Of a stretch of 23,373 bases of DNA, positions 10,017 to 17,216 are shown piece by piece. Both the position numbers and the translations under genes were made by a program. The stretch covers positions 1-23,373 of the forward strand of contig JBBSEZ010000118.1 in the NCBI GenBank assembly GCA_038239195.1, written 5' to 3'. The notes under the pieces are model-generated. The model was not told the DNA's origin. It searched no databases and worked only from the letters and a program-made list of their open reading frames with translations. The stretch is from JBBSEZ01 sp038239195. Lineage in GTDB: Bacteria; Planctomycetota; Planctomycetia; Gemmatales; Gemmataceae. Numbering within the stretch: the stretch's first letter is position 1; every line of letters starts with the position of its first letter.

Positions 10017-10297
10017 CGATAGCTGCAACAGGATCAATCTCAACGAATCAAGGAGAACCGACCGAGGCGCATTCCGACAAAGCAACGAACCGCGCTGTCT
10101 GCGTGAATTGCCATGCTTCCCTTCTCGTCCAGACAAACGCGGACCGCCCAATGGCCGCTGCTCGGCCCAGGCGTCGCTTCGGGATGCGAGCCCTTTCGAT
10201 GCGTCCTTCCCCGAGTGGAGGAAGGGGTTGGTTGTCGCCCGCCTGGCCTCGGCCAATGAAGGCCGCACGCGAGAACGAAGCAGTAACCACGAGGGAA

Positions 10298-10325
10298 AGG
10301 TTACCGACTTCGCCAGGCATGTCAA
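10298..10325 (-). promoter_or_regulatory. Candidate sigma-70 promoter for metH
   Basis: On the minus strand a perfect TTGACA (10320-10325) is followed after 16 bp by TAACCT (10298-10303). Transcription would start near 10290, nearly 700 nt before metH, leaving a long leader that contains the stem-loops at 9951-10016, 9814-9940 and 9704-9735. Spacing and -35 are good, the -10 is moderate. Confidence 0.4.
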
Positions 10326-10890
10326 CCGTAAAAAGCCCCCCACCCGCCGTCGCTCCTCGCGCCTGCGCGGAAGCCATTGCGGGGCAATGTCCAGCGACTT
10401 GGGAGGGCCCTCCGAGATTTCATCGAGAAAACACCCAACCATCTCCGCGAGGTCGCTTTTCCCCTCGAGCGCGTCGGCGCAGGTGCTTGGAGGGTGGCGA
10501 CTTGGGAGAAATCTGAGTTTTGCGCTTGCAGTGCGGCGCGGGGCGGCAGTAGGCGAATTATTTTCGCGAAGCGCGATAATGAGAAGGAAATGAAGAGGGT
10601 GGGAGAGTGGCGCGGCGCGCAAAAAAACCTCCGCCTGTGCCGTGTCTGACGCTTTTGAGAACCCGCATCGACCAGGGGGCGCCTCAGCGCCGGGTTTTGG
10701 ATCTCACTCGCACCTCGGGGAGGGGGTGAGCTTGCAAGCGCCGGCCACTCTATTGGCTCCCAGCGGGTACTCCATCGGTTCGTCAAAAGCACGTCCGATC
10801 ACGAACACCGCAGAGGTTGTACCGCGCTTTCGCGCCGCACGAGGGCACTGTACCACGTCGCGGGGCCTGCGGCAAGTGATGAGCCCTTGG

Positions 10891-10917
10891 GGGACAGGCT
10901 GCCTGCCAGACTGTCCC
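10891..10917. repeat. Short palindromic repeat before the 10991 gene
   Basis: GGGACAG at 10891-10897 pairs with CTGTCCC at 10911-10917 around a 13-nt loop. It lies 28 nt before the -10-like TAGAAT at 10945-10950 and could be an operator, but it may equally be an intergenic palindrome. Confidence 0.4.
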
Positions 10918-10944
10918 ACGGGTGGCCGGGCCGCGCCTTCCCCC

Positions 10945-10950
10945 TAGAAT
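10945..10950 (+). promoter_or_regulatory. Candidate -10 element of the 10991 gene
   Basis: TAGAAT lies 40 nt before the GTG start at 10991. No good -35 hexamer is seen. It matches the -10-like elements before several other genes in this window. Confidence 0.35.
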
Positions 10951-10990
10951 GACGATGAGGCGAGCGCGGCGAACCGGAGGAGAACGAGAC

Positions 10991-11401
10991 GTGCCAATCG
11001 TGTCGATCGTGTTTGGTGTGGTGCTGACGGGCATAAGCCTGTGGGGTTTTTTGGGGGCGAAGACCATCGACTTCAAGCAGAATGGGACCGCCCTGATTCC
11101 CGCAGGCGTGGGCGTCCCTTTGATCGTTCTCGGCCTGGCCGCGCTCAGGGAGAACTGGCTCAAGCACGCCATGCACGGGGCCGCCGTGTTTGGCGTCCTC
11201 GGCGTGTTGGCCGCTCTGGGCGGGCTGATTTCCGCGATCGTCCGAAAGGGCGCGCAGCGTACTCTGGAGGAGCGCTCCGGCATCCCGACCGTGCTGATGC
11301 TGGTCCTTTGTGCCGCGTTCGTCGGCCTGTGCGTTAACTCGTTCATCCAGGCCCGCCGTCGGCGCCAGGCGGCCCAGCAGGCGGCGGGGACGTTGCCGTA
11401 A
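10991..11401 (+). CDS. Small four-helix membrane protein, unknown function
   Basis: The 136-aa product has four hydrophobic segments at about 3-22, 34-52, 62-83 and 98-118, then a basic QARRRRQ tail expected to stay in the cytoplasm. No catalytic motif is seen and no family could be named. A GTG start at 10991 is chosen because GGAGGAG lies about 8 nt upstream and the first helix follows directly; an in-frame ATG at 10922 would add an unlikely Arg-rich leader that overlaps the promoter. It converges on the DUF4337 gene, sharing the terminator at 11403-11449. Confidence 0.8.
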   Translation: MPIVSIVFGVVLTGISLWGFLGAKTIDFKQNGTALIPAGVGVPLIVLGLAALRENWLKHAMHGAAVFGVLGVLAALGGLISAIVRKGAQRTLEERSGIPTVLMLVLCAAFVGLCVNSFIQARRRRQAAQQAAGTLP

Positions 11402-11402
11402 G

Positions 11403-11449
11403 CGCGAAACGGCAAGCAGGAAAGGGCCCCTCTTGCTTGCCGTTTCGCG
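11403..11449. terminator. Bidirectional terminator hairpin between convergent genes
   Basis: A 16-bp perfect inverted repeat (CGCGAAACGGCAAGCA at 11403-11418 and its complement at 11434-11449) starts 1 nt after the stop of the plus-strand gene and ends 5 nt before the stop of the minus-strand gene. No long U-tract follows on either side, but position and strength fit a shared terminator. Confidence 0.75.
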
Positions 11450-11454
11450 TCCCC

Positions 11455-12090
11455 TCAATACGCCAGAAACCCTAGCGCCACCACGACGAGCCCGGCCCCA
11501 CAGATGCCCATCCCCGCATACCAGAACGGCGGGCGCTTCGTCAGGATCGCAACGGAGCATAACACCAGGGCCAGTTCGACGCACAGTTCGCCGAGGTCGA
11601 AGAACGTGCTCTGATGGTGCTTGTGCTCGCTCCTCTCCTCGTATTTGTGGGCCTCCTTCTGATGCTCCACGGCGGACGCCTTGTGCTCGTCGGCCTTCTT
11701 CTGAATCTCCTTGGTTTCGGCGCGGTAGCGCTTGGCCTGTTTGCCCCAGGCCTCGAGCTTTTTCTTGACCGCGGGGTCGTTCTGCTTCTCGGGCGCCAGG
11801 GCGACGAGTAGCTCGGACTGCGACTCGTACAGGTGCTGGCGCATCTTCTTGGCCTGGTAGAAGTTCCACTGGTCCGACTCTTGCGTGTGCTCGACGTTCG
11901 CCTGGCTGTGATGCACCCCCGACTTGATCTGATAGCCCAGCGTGTCGTTGTGCGTGCGGTGGCCCAGCACCTTGACGCAGGCGAGCAGCGCCGCCACCAC
12001 GACCATCGCCATGGCGACGCGGCGGTCGAAAGGGTCGGCGGCGTGGTGCGCGGCGTGTTCGGCTTCTTCGTGAGGTTGTCCGTGCGTCAT
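11455..12090 (-). CDS. DUF4337 family membrane protein
   Basis: The 211-aa protein matches the DUF4337 layout: a His- and Glu-rich N-terminus, one membrane helix at about 25-43, the segment DQWNFYQAKKMRQHLYE near 73-89, a long charged coiled-coil-like stretch at about 105-155, and two C-terminal helices at about 165-184 and 190-210. Function is unknown for the family. The start MTHGQPH at 12090 is chosen because GGAGAGG lies just upstream; the open frame before it passes through repeat DNA. Confidence 0.85.
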   Translation of the reverse strand: MTHGQPHEEAEHAAHHAADPFDRRVAMAMVVVAALLACVKVLGHRTHNDTLGYQIKSGVHHSQANVEHTQESDQWNFYQAKKMRQHLYESQSELLVALAPEKQNDPAVKKKLEAWGKQAKRYRAETKEIQKKADEHKASAVEHQKEAHKYEERSEHKHHQSTFFDLGELCVELALVLCSVAILTKRPPFWYAGMGICGAGLVVVALGFLAY

Positions 12091-12149
12091 GGTCCTCTCC
12101 AAAGGGACAGGAGGGAAGGGGGTGTGAGGGCCCTCCACCGTCTGGGCCC

Positions 12150-12239
12150 CGTGGGCCTCGAAGACTCGGCCCACCCTACGGCCTACGGCCCACGCGGTCG
12201 TCCCCCCGCGTGGGCCTCGAAGACTCGGCCCACCCTACG
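12150..12239. repeat. Two direct copies of a 31-nt palindromic repeat
   Basis: An identical 31-nt sequence occurs at 12150-12180 and 12209-12239. Each copy contains GTGGGCC and GGCCCAC around a 10-nt spacer, so each can form a hairpin, and each ends CCCTACG. Elements of this kind are abundant in planctomycete intergenic DNA (from general knowledge). The second copy overlaps the end of the Dabb gene and supplies its TAG stop. Confidence 0.8.
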
Positions 12240-12567
12240 CTGTCTGTACTGCCAGCGAATCGAAGACGCGCACCTGGCGCCAGTTGTCCTTGTTCTCGGC
12301 GATGAACTGCTCGTGGGCGGCCGACTCCTGATAGGCGTCGTGGGCCGCTTGGTCGCGAAAGACGACGTGCAGCCCGACGTCGAACTCGAGGTCGTTGACC
12401 GGCCGGCGCAGCTCGGCGGCCAGCCCGCCGCAGGCGAAGAACGCGATGCCGGCGTGGCCCGGCAGATACTTCCGGCAGGCGGCCAGCAGCCGCTCGCGCG
12501 CCCCCTCGGAGCGATCGTGCAGCGCGAAGTAGACGTTGTGGACGAGCAGGGGTGCGTTCGCAGACAT
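12235..12567 (-). CDS. Dabb family (stress-responsive A/B barrel) protein
   Basis: The 110-aa product is a ferredoxin-like A/B barrel domain protein: LLVHNVYFALHDRSEGARERLLAACRKYL, then AFFACGG, FDVGLHVVFRDQAAHDAY and FIAENKDNWRQVRVFDSL. Dabb proteins form dimers; their activity is usually unknown. The start at 12567 has GAGG 5 nt upstream, and homology begins there. The last residues (AVQTA) and stop come from the edge of an intergenic repeat, so the original C-terminus may have been altered. Confidence 0.88.
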   Translation of the reverse strand: MSANAPLLVHNVYFALHDRSEGARERLLAACRKYLPGHAGIAFFACGGLAAELRRPVNDLEFDVGLHVVFRDQAAHDAYQESAAHEQFIAENKDNWRQVRVFDSLAVQTA

Positions 12568-12786
12568 GGGGGCCTCTTCCTTCGCGACTTTCGGAGCGAT
12601 CGGGACGTTGCGGAACGCCACGGGGCGCGTCGGCCGCGCCGTCGTGGTGCGAGGGGATCTTATCGGGGCCTGCCGGCGCCGGCCACTCGGCAGTTCGCGG
12701 CGTGCATCGCCATCGCTCGAATGTCCCCACCGCTTGCAGTGACGCGCCCGAGCGCCGAGAAGATCTCGGCGGCTAAATGGGGCCCC

Positions 12787-13680
12787 TCAAGCGTAGTATT
12801 GCTCGCGCTTCCGCTTGAGGAAATCGACGCAGCGGCGCAGCTCGTCGAGGCCGTTCATGCCGTCCTCCACCGAGATCCACCCGGCAAAGCCGACCCCGGC
12901 CAGCGTGCGGAAGATGACGTCGTAGTCGTTGAGCCCTTTGCCGGTCTCGCCGTGGAGCAGCTTGGGGGAGTAGCCGATCGTGCCGTCGGCCTGGCGGAGC
13001 TCGTCGAGCGTGGCGCCCGGCGCCAGGTAGCGGTCGGAGGCGTGCATGGAGACGACGCGGTGTTTCACCTTGTCGAGGAAGGCGAGCGGGTCGTAGCCGC
13101 CGACGAGGGCGTTGGAAGGGTCGTATTGCACCCCGAAATAGGGCGAGTCGATCTGGCCGACGATCTCGAGGAAGACGTCCTCGGCCTGGGCGAACTCCGG
13201 GTACTGCCAGTTGCCGTCCTTGTAGTGGTTCTCCATGCAGAGGGTGACGCCGGCGCGCTCGGCGTGGTCGAGGGAGCGGCGGATGCCTTCCACCGTGCGC
13301 TCGACGCCCTCGCGGCGCGTCATGCCGGGGAAGTGCTGGCCGCTGAGCGTGCGGCAATGGCGCATGCCCAGGCGCACGCACAGGTCGATGGCCGTCTTCT
13401 GCCGCTCGACCTGGCGGGCGCGCTCGGCGGCGTCGGGGTGGGTGAAGTCGGGGGAGAAGCACAGCAGCGACGAGGCCTGCCCGGTCTCCTTTAGGACGCG
13501 GCGGACGGGCTCGACGCCGGCGTCGTCGAGGGAGCGGAAGAAGCCATCGTAGTGTTCGACGCCCTCGGCCCCGAGGGTGGCGGCCTCGCGCAGCCAGCCG
13601 AGGTAGTCGCGCTTGCCCTGATAGAGCTCGTCGAAGTAGCACTTGGGGAAGACGCTGATGGGCGGCTGGGGTCGGGGCAT
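12787..13680 (-). CDS. Sugar phosphate isomerase/epimerase family protein
   Basis: The 297-aa product is a TIM-barrel member of the xylose isomerase-like AP endonuclease 2 family. Visible metal-site motifs are LCMENHYKDGNW (Glu/His), FGVQYDPSNAL (Asp), VVSMHASDR (His) and the closing WISVEDGMNG (Glu). Such enzymes isomerise or epimerise keto sugars or inositol derivatives; the substrate is unclear. AAAGGAG before the ATG fixes the start. It diverges from a Gfo/Idh/MocA dehydrogenase across 135 bp, a frequent partnership in sugar or cyclitol catabolism. Confidence 0.93.
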   Translation of the reverse strand: MPRPQPPISVFPKCYFDELYQGKRDYLGWLREAATLGAEGVEHYDGFFRSLDDAGVEPVRRVLKETGQASSLLCFSPDFTHPDAAERARQVERQKTAIDLCVRLGMRHCRTLSGQHFPGMTRREGVERTVEGIRRSLDHAERAGVTLCMENHYKDGNWQYPEFAQAEDVFLEIVGQIDSPYFGVQYDPSNALVGGYDPLAFLDKVKHRVVSMHASDRYLAPGATLDELRQADGTIGYSPKLLHGETGKGLNDYDVIFRTLAGVGFAGWISVEDGMNGLDELRRCVDFLKRKREQYYA

Positions 13681-13714
13681 GGGGCTCCTTTCAGCGGAAA
13701 GTCGGGGCGAGGAG

Positions 13715-13784
13715 AGTGTACCTCTGGCGGGGGGCAACGACAACCGAGGGCCCCGTGGCGGCTCGCGAGCGGTCCCCCTATAGT
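13715..13784. promoter_or_regulatory. Divergent promoter region
   Basis: A minus-strand TACACT (13715-13720) lies 35 nt before the isomerase start, and a plus-strand TATAGT (13779-13784) lies 31 nt before the oxidoreductase start. Both are acceptable -10 elements; no -35 match is clear. The shared space suggests joint control of the two genes. Confidence 0.4.
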
Positions 13785-13815
13785 GATCCGGCCCGTCACC
13801 CTGGGAGAAGCCCCC

Positions 13816-14907
13816 ATGCAAACCGTGCGTACCGCCCTCGTCGGCTGCGGCAAGGTCGCGCAGCTCCACGCCGCCGCGCTGCGCGACCTGCCCGAGGCCG
13901 ACTTCGTCGCCGTCTGCGACTGCGACCGCGCCCGCGCCGTTACCTTCGCCGAGCGCTACGGCGTGCAAGCCCATACGGACGTCGGCTCCATGTTTCGCAG
14001 TTCGGGGGCGCAGGCGGTGGTCGTCTGCACGCCCCATCCGCTGCACGCCGAGGCGGTGATCGCGGCCGCCGAGGCCGGCGTGCATGCCCTGGTCGAGAAA
14101 CCGCTGGCGGCCAGCCTCGCCGACTGCGATGCCATGCTGGCAGCATCGCGCAAGGCGGGGACGCGGCTCGGCGTCGTCAGCCAGCGGCGCCTCTACGAGC
14201 CGGTACGGCGCATGAAGTCCGCCATCGACGCGGGCAAGATCGGCAAGCCTGCGCTGGGTACCTTCACCATGCTGAGCTGGCGCGATCGGGCCTACTACGA
14301 GTCGGGCCCCTGGCGGGGCAAGTGGGCGACCGAGGGCGGCGGGGCGCTGGTCAACCAGTCGCCGCACCAGCTCGACCTGTTGCAGTGGTTCATGGGCGAG
14401 ATCGACGAGGTGAGCGGCTACTGGGCCAACCTGAACCACCCCTTCATCGAGGTCGAGGACACCGGGCTGGCGATGGTCCGCTTCAAGAGCGGGGCCCTGG
14501 GCTCGGTCGTCGCCAGCGTGGCGCAGAAGCCGGGCGTCTACACCAAGGTCCACGTTCACGGCACGAATGGGGCCTCCGTCGGCGTGGAGACGGACCGCGG
14601 GGCGACCTTCATCGCGGGCGTGTCCGAGATCGCCGAGCCGCCCTTGAACGATCTGTGGACCATCCCCGGCGAGGAGCACCTGCTCCCCGCCTTCCAGGCC
14701 GAGGACCGCACCTTCTTCCAGAAGATCAACGCCACAACCCACTATCACGCCTTGCAGGTCCAGGACTTCTTGCGGGCGATCGTCGAGGATCGCCCGCCGA
14801 TGGTGACGGGGGAGGAAGGTCGGATCGTCGTGGCGATGTTCACGGCGATCTATCGCTCCCACCGAGAGCGTCGGCCGATCGCGTTTCCGCTGAGCGCGGA
14901 AGAGTAG
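13816..14907 (+). CDS. Gfo/Idh/MocA family oxidoreductase
   Basis: The 363-aa protein has an N-terminal NAD(P)-binding Rossmann fold (ALVGCGKVAQLHAAAL, a GxGxxA-type loop at residues 8-15) and the family signature EKPLA near residue 94, followed by the alpha/beta substrate domain with GGGALVNQSPHQLDLLQWFMG carrying the conserved His/Asp. It probably oxidises or reduces a sugar, inositol or derivative. GGGAG lies about 9 nt before the ATG. The divergent sugar isomerase supports a role in carbohydrate catabolism. Confidence 0.94.
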   Translation: MQTVRTALVGCGKVAQLHAAALRDLPEADFVAVCDCDRARAVTFAERYGVQAHTDVGSMFRSSGAQAVVVCTPHPLHAEAVIAAAEAGVHALVEKPLAASLADCDAMLAASRKAGTRLGVVSQRRLYEPVRRMKSAIDAGKIGKPALGTFTMLSWRDRAYYESGPWRGKWATEGGGALVNQSPHQLDLLQWFMGEIDEVSGYWANLNHPFIEVEDTGLAMVRFKSGALGSVVASVAQKPGVYTKVHVHGTNGASVGVETDRGATFIAGVSEIAEPPLNDLWTIPGEEHLLPAFQAEDRTFFQKINATTHYHALQVQDFLRAIVEDRPPMVTGEEGRIVVAMFTAIYRSHRERRPIAFPLSAEE

Positions 14908-14956
14908 GTCGGCACCGGCCACGGCTCGCGCCGCTCGCCAGGAGGAGAACATTCCT

Positions 14957-14973
14957 TTGGCACCGAAGTTGCT
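14957..14973 (+). promoter_or_regulatory. Sigma-54 (RpoN) promoter
   Basis: TTGGCACCGAAGTTGCT matches the -24/-12 consensus YTGGCACGRNNNTTGCW at every fixed position but one, with exact spacing between GG and GC. Transcription would begin near 14984, about 38 nt before the membrane-protein ATG at 15022. No activator-binding repeats were identified upstream. Confidence 0.75.
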
Positions 14974-15021
14974 GAATGATTGGGAGGAGACAACAGGAGA
15001 CAGCACGAGGAACCAGCGACC

Positions 15022-15774
15022 ATGCAATCCCCACAGGCGAACGCCGCGACCGAGGAGACGAACCGTCGGGAGGCGTTGACCGAGGCCCACCACGAGCGCT
15101 GGGCTCACTGGCCCGTCAACTGGACCGCCATCTGGGTGGGTGCCCTGACCTCACTGATGTTGGTGTTGGTCTTCGGCCTCATCGGGATCGCGGTGGATGC
15201 CCACCTCCTCGATCCGGACCACCCAACCGAACTGAAGAAGATCAGCCTTTTCACGCTGGCCTACAGCGTGTTCGCCGCGTTCCTGGCGTTCGTCGTCGGC
15301 GGGTGGGTCGCCGGCAAGGTCGCGGGCATTCTCCGCTCCGAGCCCGGCATGCTCCACGGAGCAATCACGTGGCTCGTCGCGGTGCCGATCCTGGTCGTGC
15401 TGGCGGGGCTCGGAGCGGGCAGTTTCTTCGGCGAGTGGTATGCAGGCCTGTCCGGCACCCCTTCGTGGGCCTCACGGGCCAGCGCTCCCTACGACCGGCC
15501 CGACCCGCTCGTCTCGGGCGCGACGCCGGACGAGGTGAAGCAGTACAAGGCGGAGCAGCTCGAGTACCGGCGGCACGTGCGGGAGTGGCAGGCAAACGCC
15601 CCGAAGGTCGCGCGCAACAGTGCGCTGGGTGCGATCACGGCACTCTTGCTTGGGCTGATCGGCAGCGTGGTGGGCGGCTGGATGGCGTCGGGCGAGCCGA
15701 TGACTTTCACCCACCATCTCACGCGCCCCGCAGTGAGGCCGGGTCGCCCAGAGCAGGTTCGCGTGCAGTTGTGA
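15022..15774 (+). CDS. Four-helix integral membrane protein (YrzE/PhnA-like appearance)
   Basis: The 250-aa protein has hydrophobic segments at about 34-58, 75-101, 113-136 and 199-222, with Gly-rich helix contacts such as FVVGGWVAGKVAG and VVGGWMASG, and a charged, soluble segment (about 140-198) between helices three and four. It resembles poorly characterised bacterial membrane proteins sometimes annotated YrzE or 'PhnA-like'; that label is tentative. The ATG at 15022 follows GAGG by 11 nt; an ATG at 14980 lies upstream of the predicted transcription start and is less likely. It is the first gene behind a sigma-54 promoter. Confidence 0.8.
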   Translation: MQSPQANAATEETNRREALTEAHHERWAHWPVNWTAIWVGALTSLMLVLVFGLIGIAVDAHLLDPDHPTELKKISLFTLAYSVFAAFLAFVVGGWVAGKVAGILRSEPGMLHGAITWLVAVPILVVLAGLGAGSFFGEWYAGLSGTPSWASRASAPYDRPDPLVSGATPDEVKQYKAEQLEYRRHVREWQANAPKVARNSALGAITALLLGLIGSVVGGWMASGEPMTFTHHLTRPAVRPGRPEQVRVQL

Positions 15775-15814
15775 CACAGATCGATCTTTCCATCCGAACT
15801 CAAGGGGAATCGTC

Positions 15815-15907
15815 ATGAAGAGCGCATTCGGGTATATCGTGGCCTGGCTGCTGGGTGTGCCGTTGATCTTGCTGGTCATTCTCTGGCTCATCGGCGTGGG
15901 CCGCTGA
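15815..15907 (+). CDS. 30-aa hydrophobic microprotein
   Basis: ATG to TGA encodes 30 residues: a short MKSAFGYI start followed by an almost unbroken membrane helix (WLLGVPLILLVILWLIGVG) and a final Arg. AAGGGG sits about 8 nt before the ATG. It follows the 250-aa membrane protein by 40 nt and precedes a strong terminator by 20 nt, so it is most likely the second gene of the sigma-54 operon. Single-helix proteins of this size often bind larger membrane proteins; that role here is inference. Confidence 0.7.
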   Translation: MKSAFGYIVAWLLGVPLILLVILWLIGVGR

Positions 15908-15927
15908 TCCTGCCATGCCGTCGATCC

Positions 15928-15974
15928 GGGGCCGGGCTTGCCGCTCGCGAGAGGCAGGCCCGGCCCCATTTCGT
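15928..15974 (+). terminator. Terminator of the sigma-54 membrane operon
   Basis: GGGGCCGGGC (15928-15937) pairs perfectly with GCCCGGCCCC (15958-15967); TTGCC and GGCA extend the stem inside. It is followed by ATTTCGTT. Position after the 30-aa gene and before rlmN fits an intrinsic terminator. Confidence 0.8.
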
Positions 15975-16067
15975 TCACAGGCCGGAGAGGCGGGGCGCCG
16001 TCTTCCGAGGCCGCGAATCCGCCCTCCGAGGCGAAGTAGCCCCTTCCGCCACCTCGGTCCGCCCTTT

Positions 16068-16073
16068 AGAATA
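16068..16073 (+). promoter_or_regulatory. Candidate -10 element of rlmN
   Basis: TAGAAT (within TTTAGAATAC) lies only 6 nt before the rlmN ATG at 16080, with no Shine-Dalgarno sequence present. If used, transcription would begin at or next to the start codon, giving a leaderless mRNA. Confidence 0.35.
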
Positions 16074-16079
16074 CTCGAC

Positions 16080-17198
16080 ATGGACACCGCCGGCCTGAAC
16101 CTCGCGCTGCGCGCCCCGCGGCGCGGTCTGCTGGAGCTGAGCTCCGAGGAGCTGCTTGCCTGGCTTGGCCAGCGCGGGCAGCCGGCCCTGCGCGCCCGGC
16201 AGCTTCGTCGCTGGGCCCTCGCCGGGCGGGCCACCTCCTTCGAGCAGATGACCGACCTGCCCCTTCGGCTCCGGGAAGAGTTGGCCGCCGACTTTTCTCC
16301 CCTCGGGTCTACCATCGCCCGCCATCTCGTCTCCAGCGACGGCACCCACAAGTTGCTCCTGCGGTTCGCCGATGGCAACGAGGCCGAGTGCGTCCTGCTC
16401 CAGGAGGCGGAGCGCCGCACCGTTTGCGTGAGCACCCAGGTTGGCTGCGGCATGGGCTGCGTCTTCTGCGCCTCCGGCATCGGCGGCGTCGTGCGCAACC
16501 TCCGCGCCGACGAAATCCTCGAACAGTTCCTCCACGCGCGCAACCTGCTGCCGCCTCACGAACGGCTCTCCCACGTCGTTGTCATGGGCATGGGAGAGCC
16601 GCTCGCCAACCTCGACGCCCTGCTCGAGGCCCTCGCCGTCGCCACCTCCAAGGACGGCCTGGGGATGAGCGCGCGCCACGTTCACGTCTCGACGGTGGGC
16701 TTGCCGGCGAAGATGCGGCACCTTGCCGAGCTCGGTAAGGCCTATCACCTCGCCGTATCGCTGCACGCCCCCAACGACGAGTTGCGTAGTAAGATTGTGC
16801 CGACCAACGAGAACGTGAAACTGAGCGCCATCCTCGAGGCGGCCGACTACTTCTACGAGAAGACCGGCCGGCAGGTGACGTACGAATACGTCCTGCTGCG
16901 GGACGTGAACGACCGGCCGGGGCACGCGGCCGAACTGGCGGGGCTGCTGAAGGGGCGGCAGGCGCACGTGAACTTGATTCCCTTCAACGACGTGGCGGGC
17001 TTGCCGTACCATCGGCCGGCGACGCAGGCCCTGGAAGACTTCGTGGCGATCCTGCGGAAGGCGGGACAGAGCGTGAAGGTGCGCAAGCGCAAGGGGGCGG
17101 ACATCGACGCCGCCTGCGGCCAGCTACGCCGCGAAAGCCTTCTCGCGGGGAAAGAAGAGCGACAACCGGGGCCCCAGTCGGCGGCGGGGGTTGAATAG
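16080..17198 (+). CDS. rlmN: 23S rRNA/tRNA adenine-C2 methyltransferase RlmN
   Basis: RlmN is a radical SAM enzyme that methylates C2 of A2503 in 23S rRNA (and A37 in some tRNAs), supporting translation fidelity. The 372-aa product has the CxxxCxxC iron-sulfur motif at Cys123, Cys127 and Cys130, the GMGEPLAN motif, SLHAPNDELR, and the C-terminal methyl-carrier cysteine in GADIDAACGQL near residue 351. Length fits the family. The ATG at 16080 begins a natural N-terminus (MDTAGLNLAL) but lacks a ribosome binding site. The sigma factor gene starts 18 nt after its stop, so read-through transcription is possible. Confidence 0.96.
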   Translation: MDTAGLNLALRAPRRGLLELSSEELLAWLGQRGQPALRARQLRRWALAGRATSFEQMTDLPLRLREELAADFSPLGSTIARHLVSSDGTHKLLLRFADGNEAECVLLQEAERRTVCVSTQVGCGMGCVFCASGIGGVVRNLRADEILEQFLHARNLLPPHERLSHVVVMGMGEPLANLDALLEALAVATSKDGLGMSARHVHVSTVGLPAKMRHLAELGKAYHLAVSLHAPNDELRSKIVPTNENVKLSAILEAADYFYEKTGRQVTYEYVLLRDVNDRPGHAAELAGLLKGRQAHVNLIPFNDVAGLPYHRPATQALEDFVAILRKAGQSVKVRKRKGADIDAACGQLRRESLLAGKEERQPGPQSAAGVE

Positions 17199-17216
17199 GG
17201 GACGAGGAAACCAACC

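Larger units (their letters stand above)
9597..10990. other. 1.4-kb gene-free region between metH and the next gene
   Basis: No convincing protein gene was found; the short open frames translate repeat DNA or low-complexity sequence. It holds a candidate metH promoter (10298-10325), a multi-stem structure (9951-10016), a long inverted repeat (9814-9940), a strong hairpin close to metH (9704-9735), a weak hairpin (10205-10225), a palindrome (10891-10917) and an A/T-richer stretch near 10550-10630. A cobalamin riboswitch would fit metH, but none of its conserved boxes could be recognised on either strand. Confidence 0.7.

Noticed and set aside
9748..10017. An 89-aa minus-strand frame in the metH leader
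   Set aside because: Its translation comes from the inverted repeat and hairpins (TIRDQTSVFRHY, SEAVLSEAEVRTL) and it has no credible start signal.
9597..10400. Cobalamin, SAM or SAH riboswitch before metH
   Set aside because: None of the conserved boxes could be found by eye on either strand; only unspecific stems are reported.
9597..10622. N-terminal extension of metH by 342 residues
   Set aside because: The frame is open but the sequence is Arg/Ser/Pro-rich, crosses repeats and hairpins, and MetH homology and usual length start at 9596.
10676..10700. A GGCGC/GCGCC hairpin followed by TTTT as a plus-strand terminator
   Set aside because: The stem is only 5 bp and no plus-strand gene ends upstream.
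11833..13494. A 553-aa plus-strand open frame
   Set aside because: It runs antisense through DUF4337, Dabb and the sugar isomerase, which are all recognisable on the minus strand.
13681..15108. A minus-strand extension of the sugar isomerase frame to 773 aa
   Set aside because: The extra part is the antisense of the Gfo/Idh/MocA gene; the isomerase has a good Shine-Dalgarno sequence at 13680.
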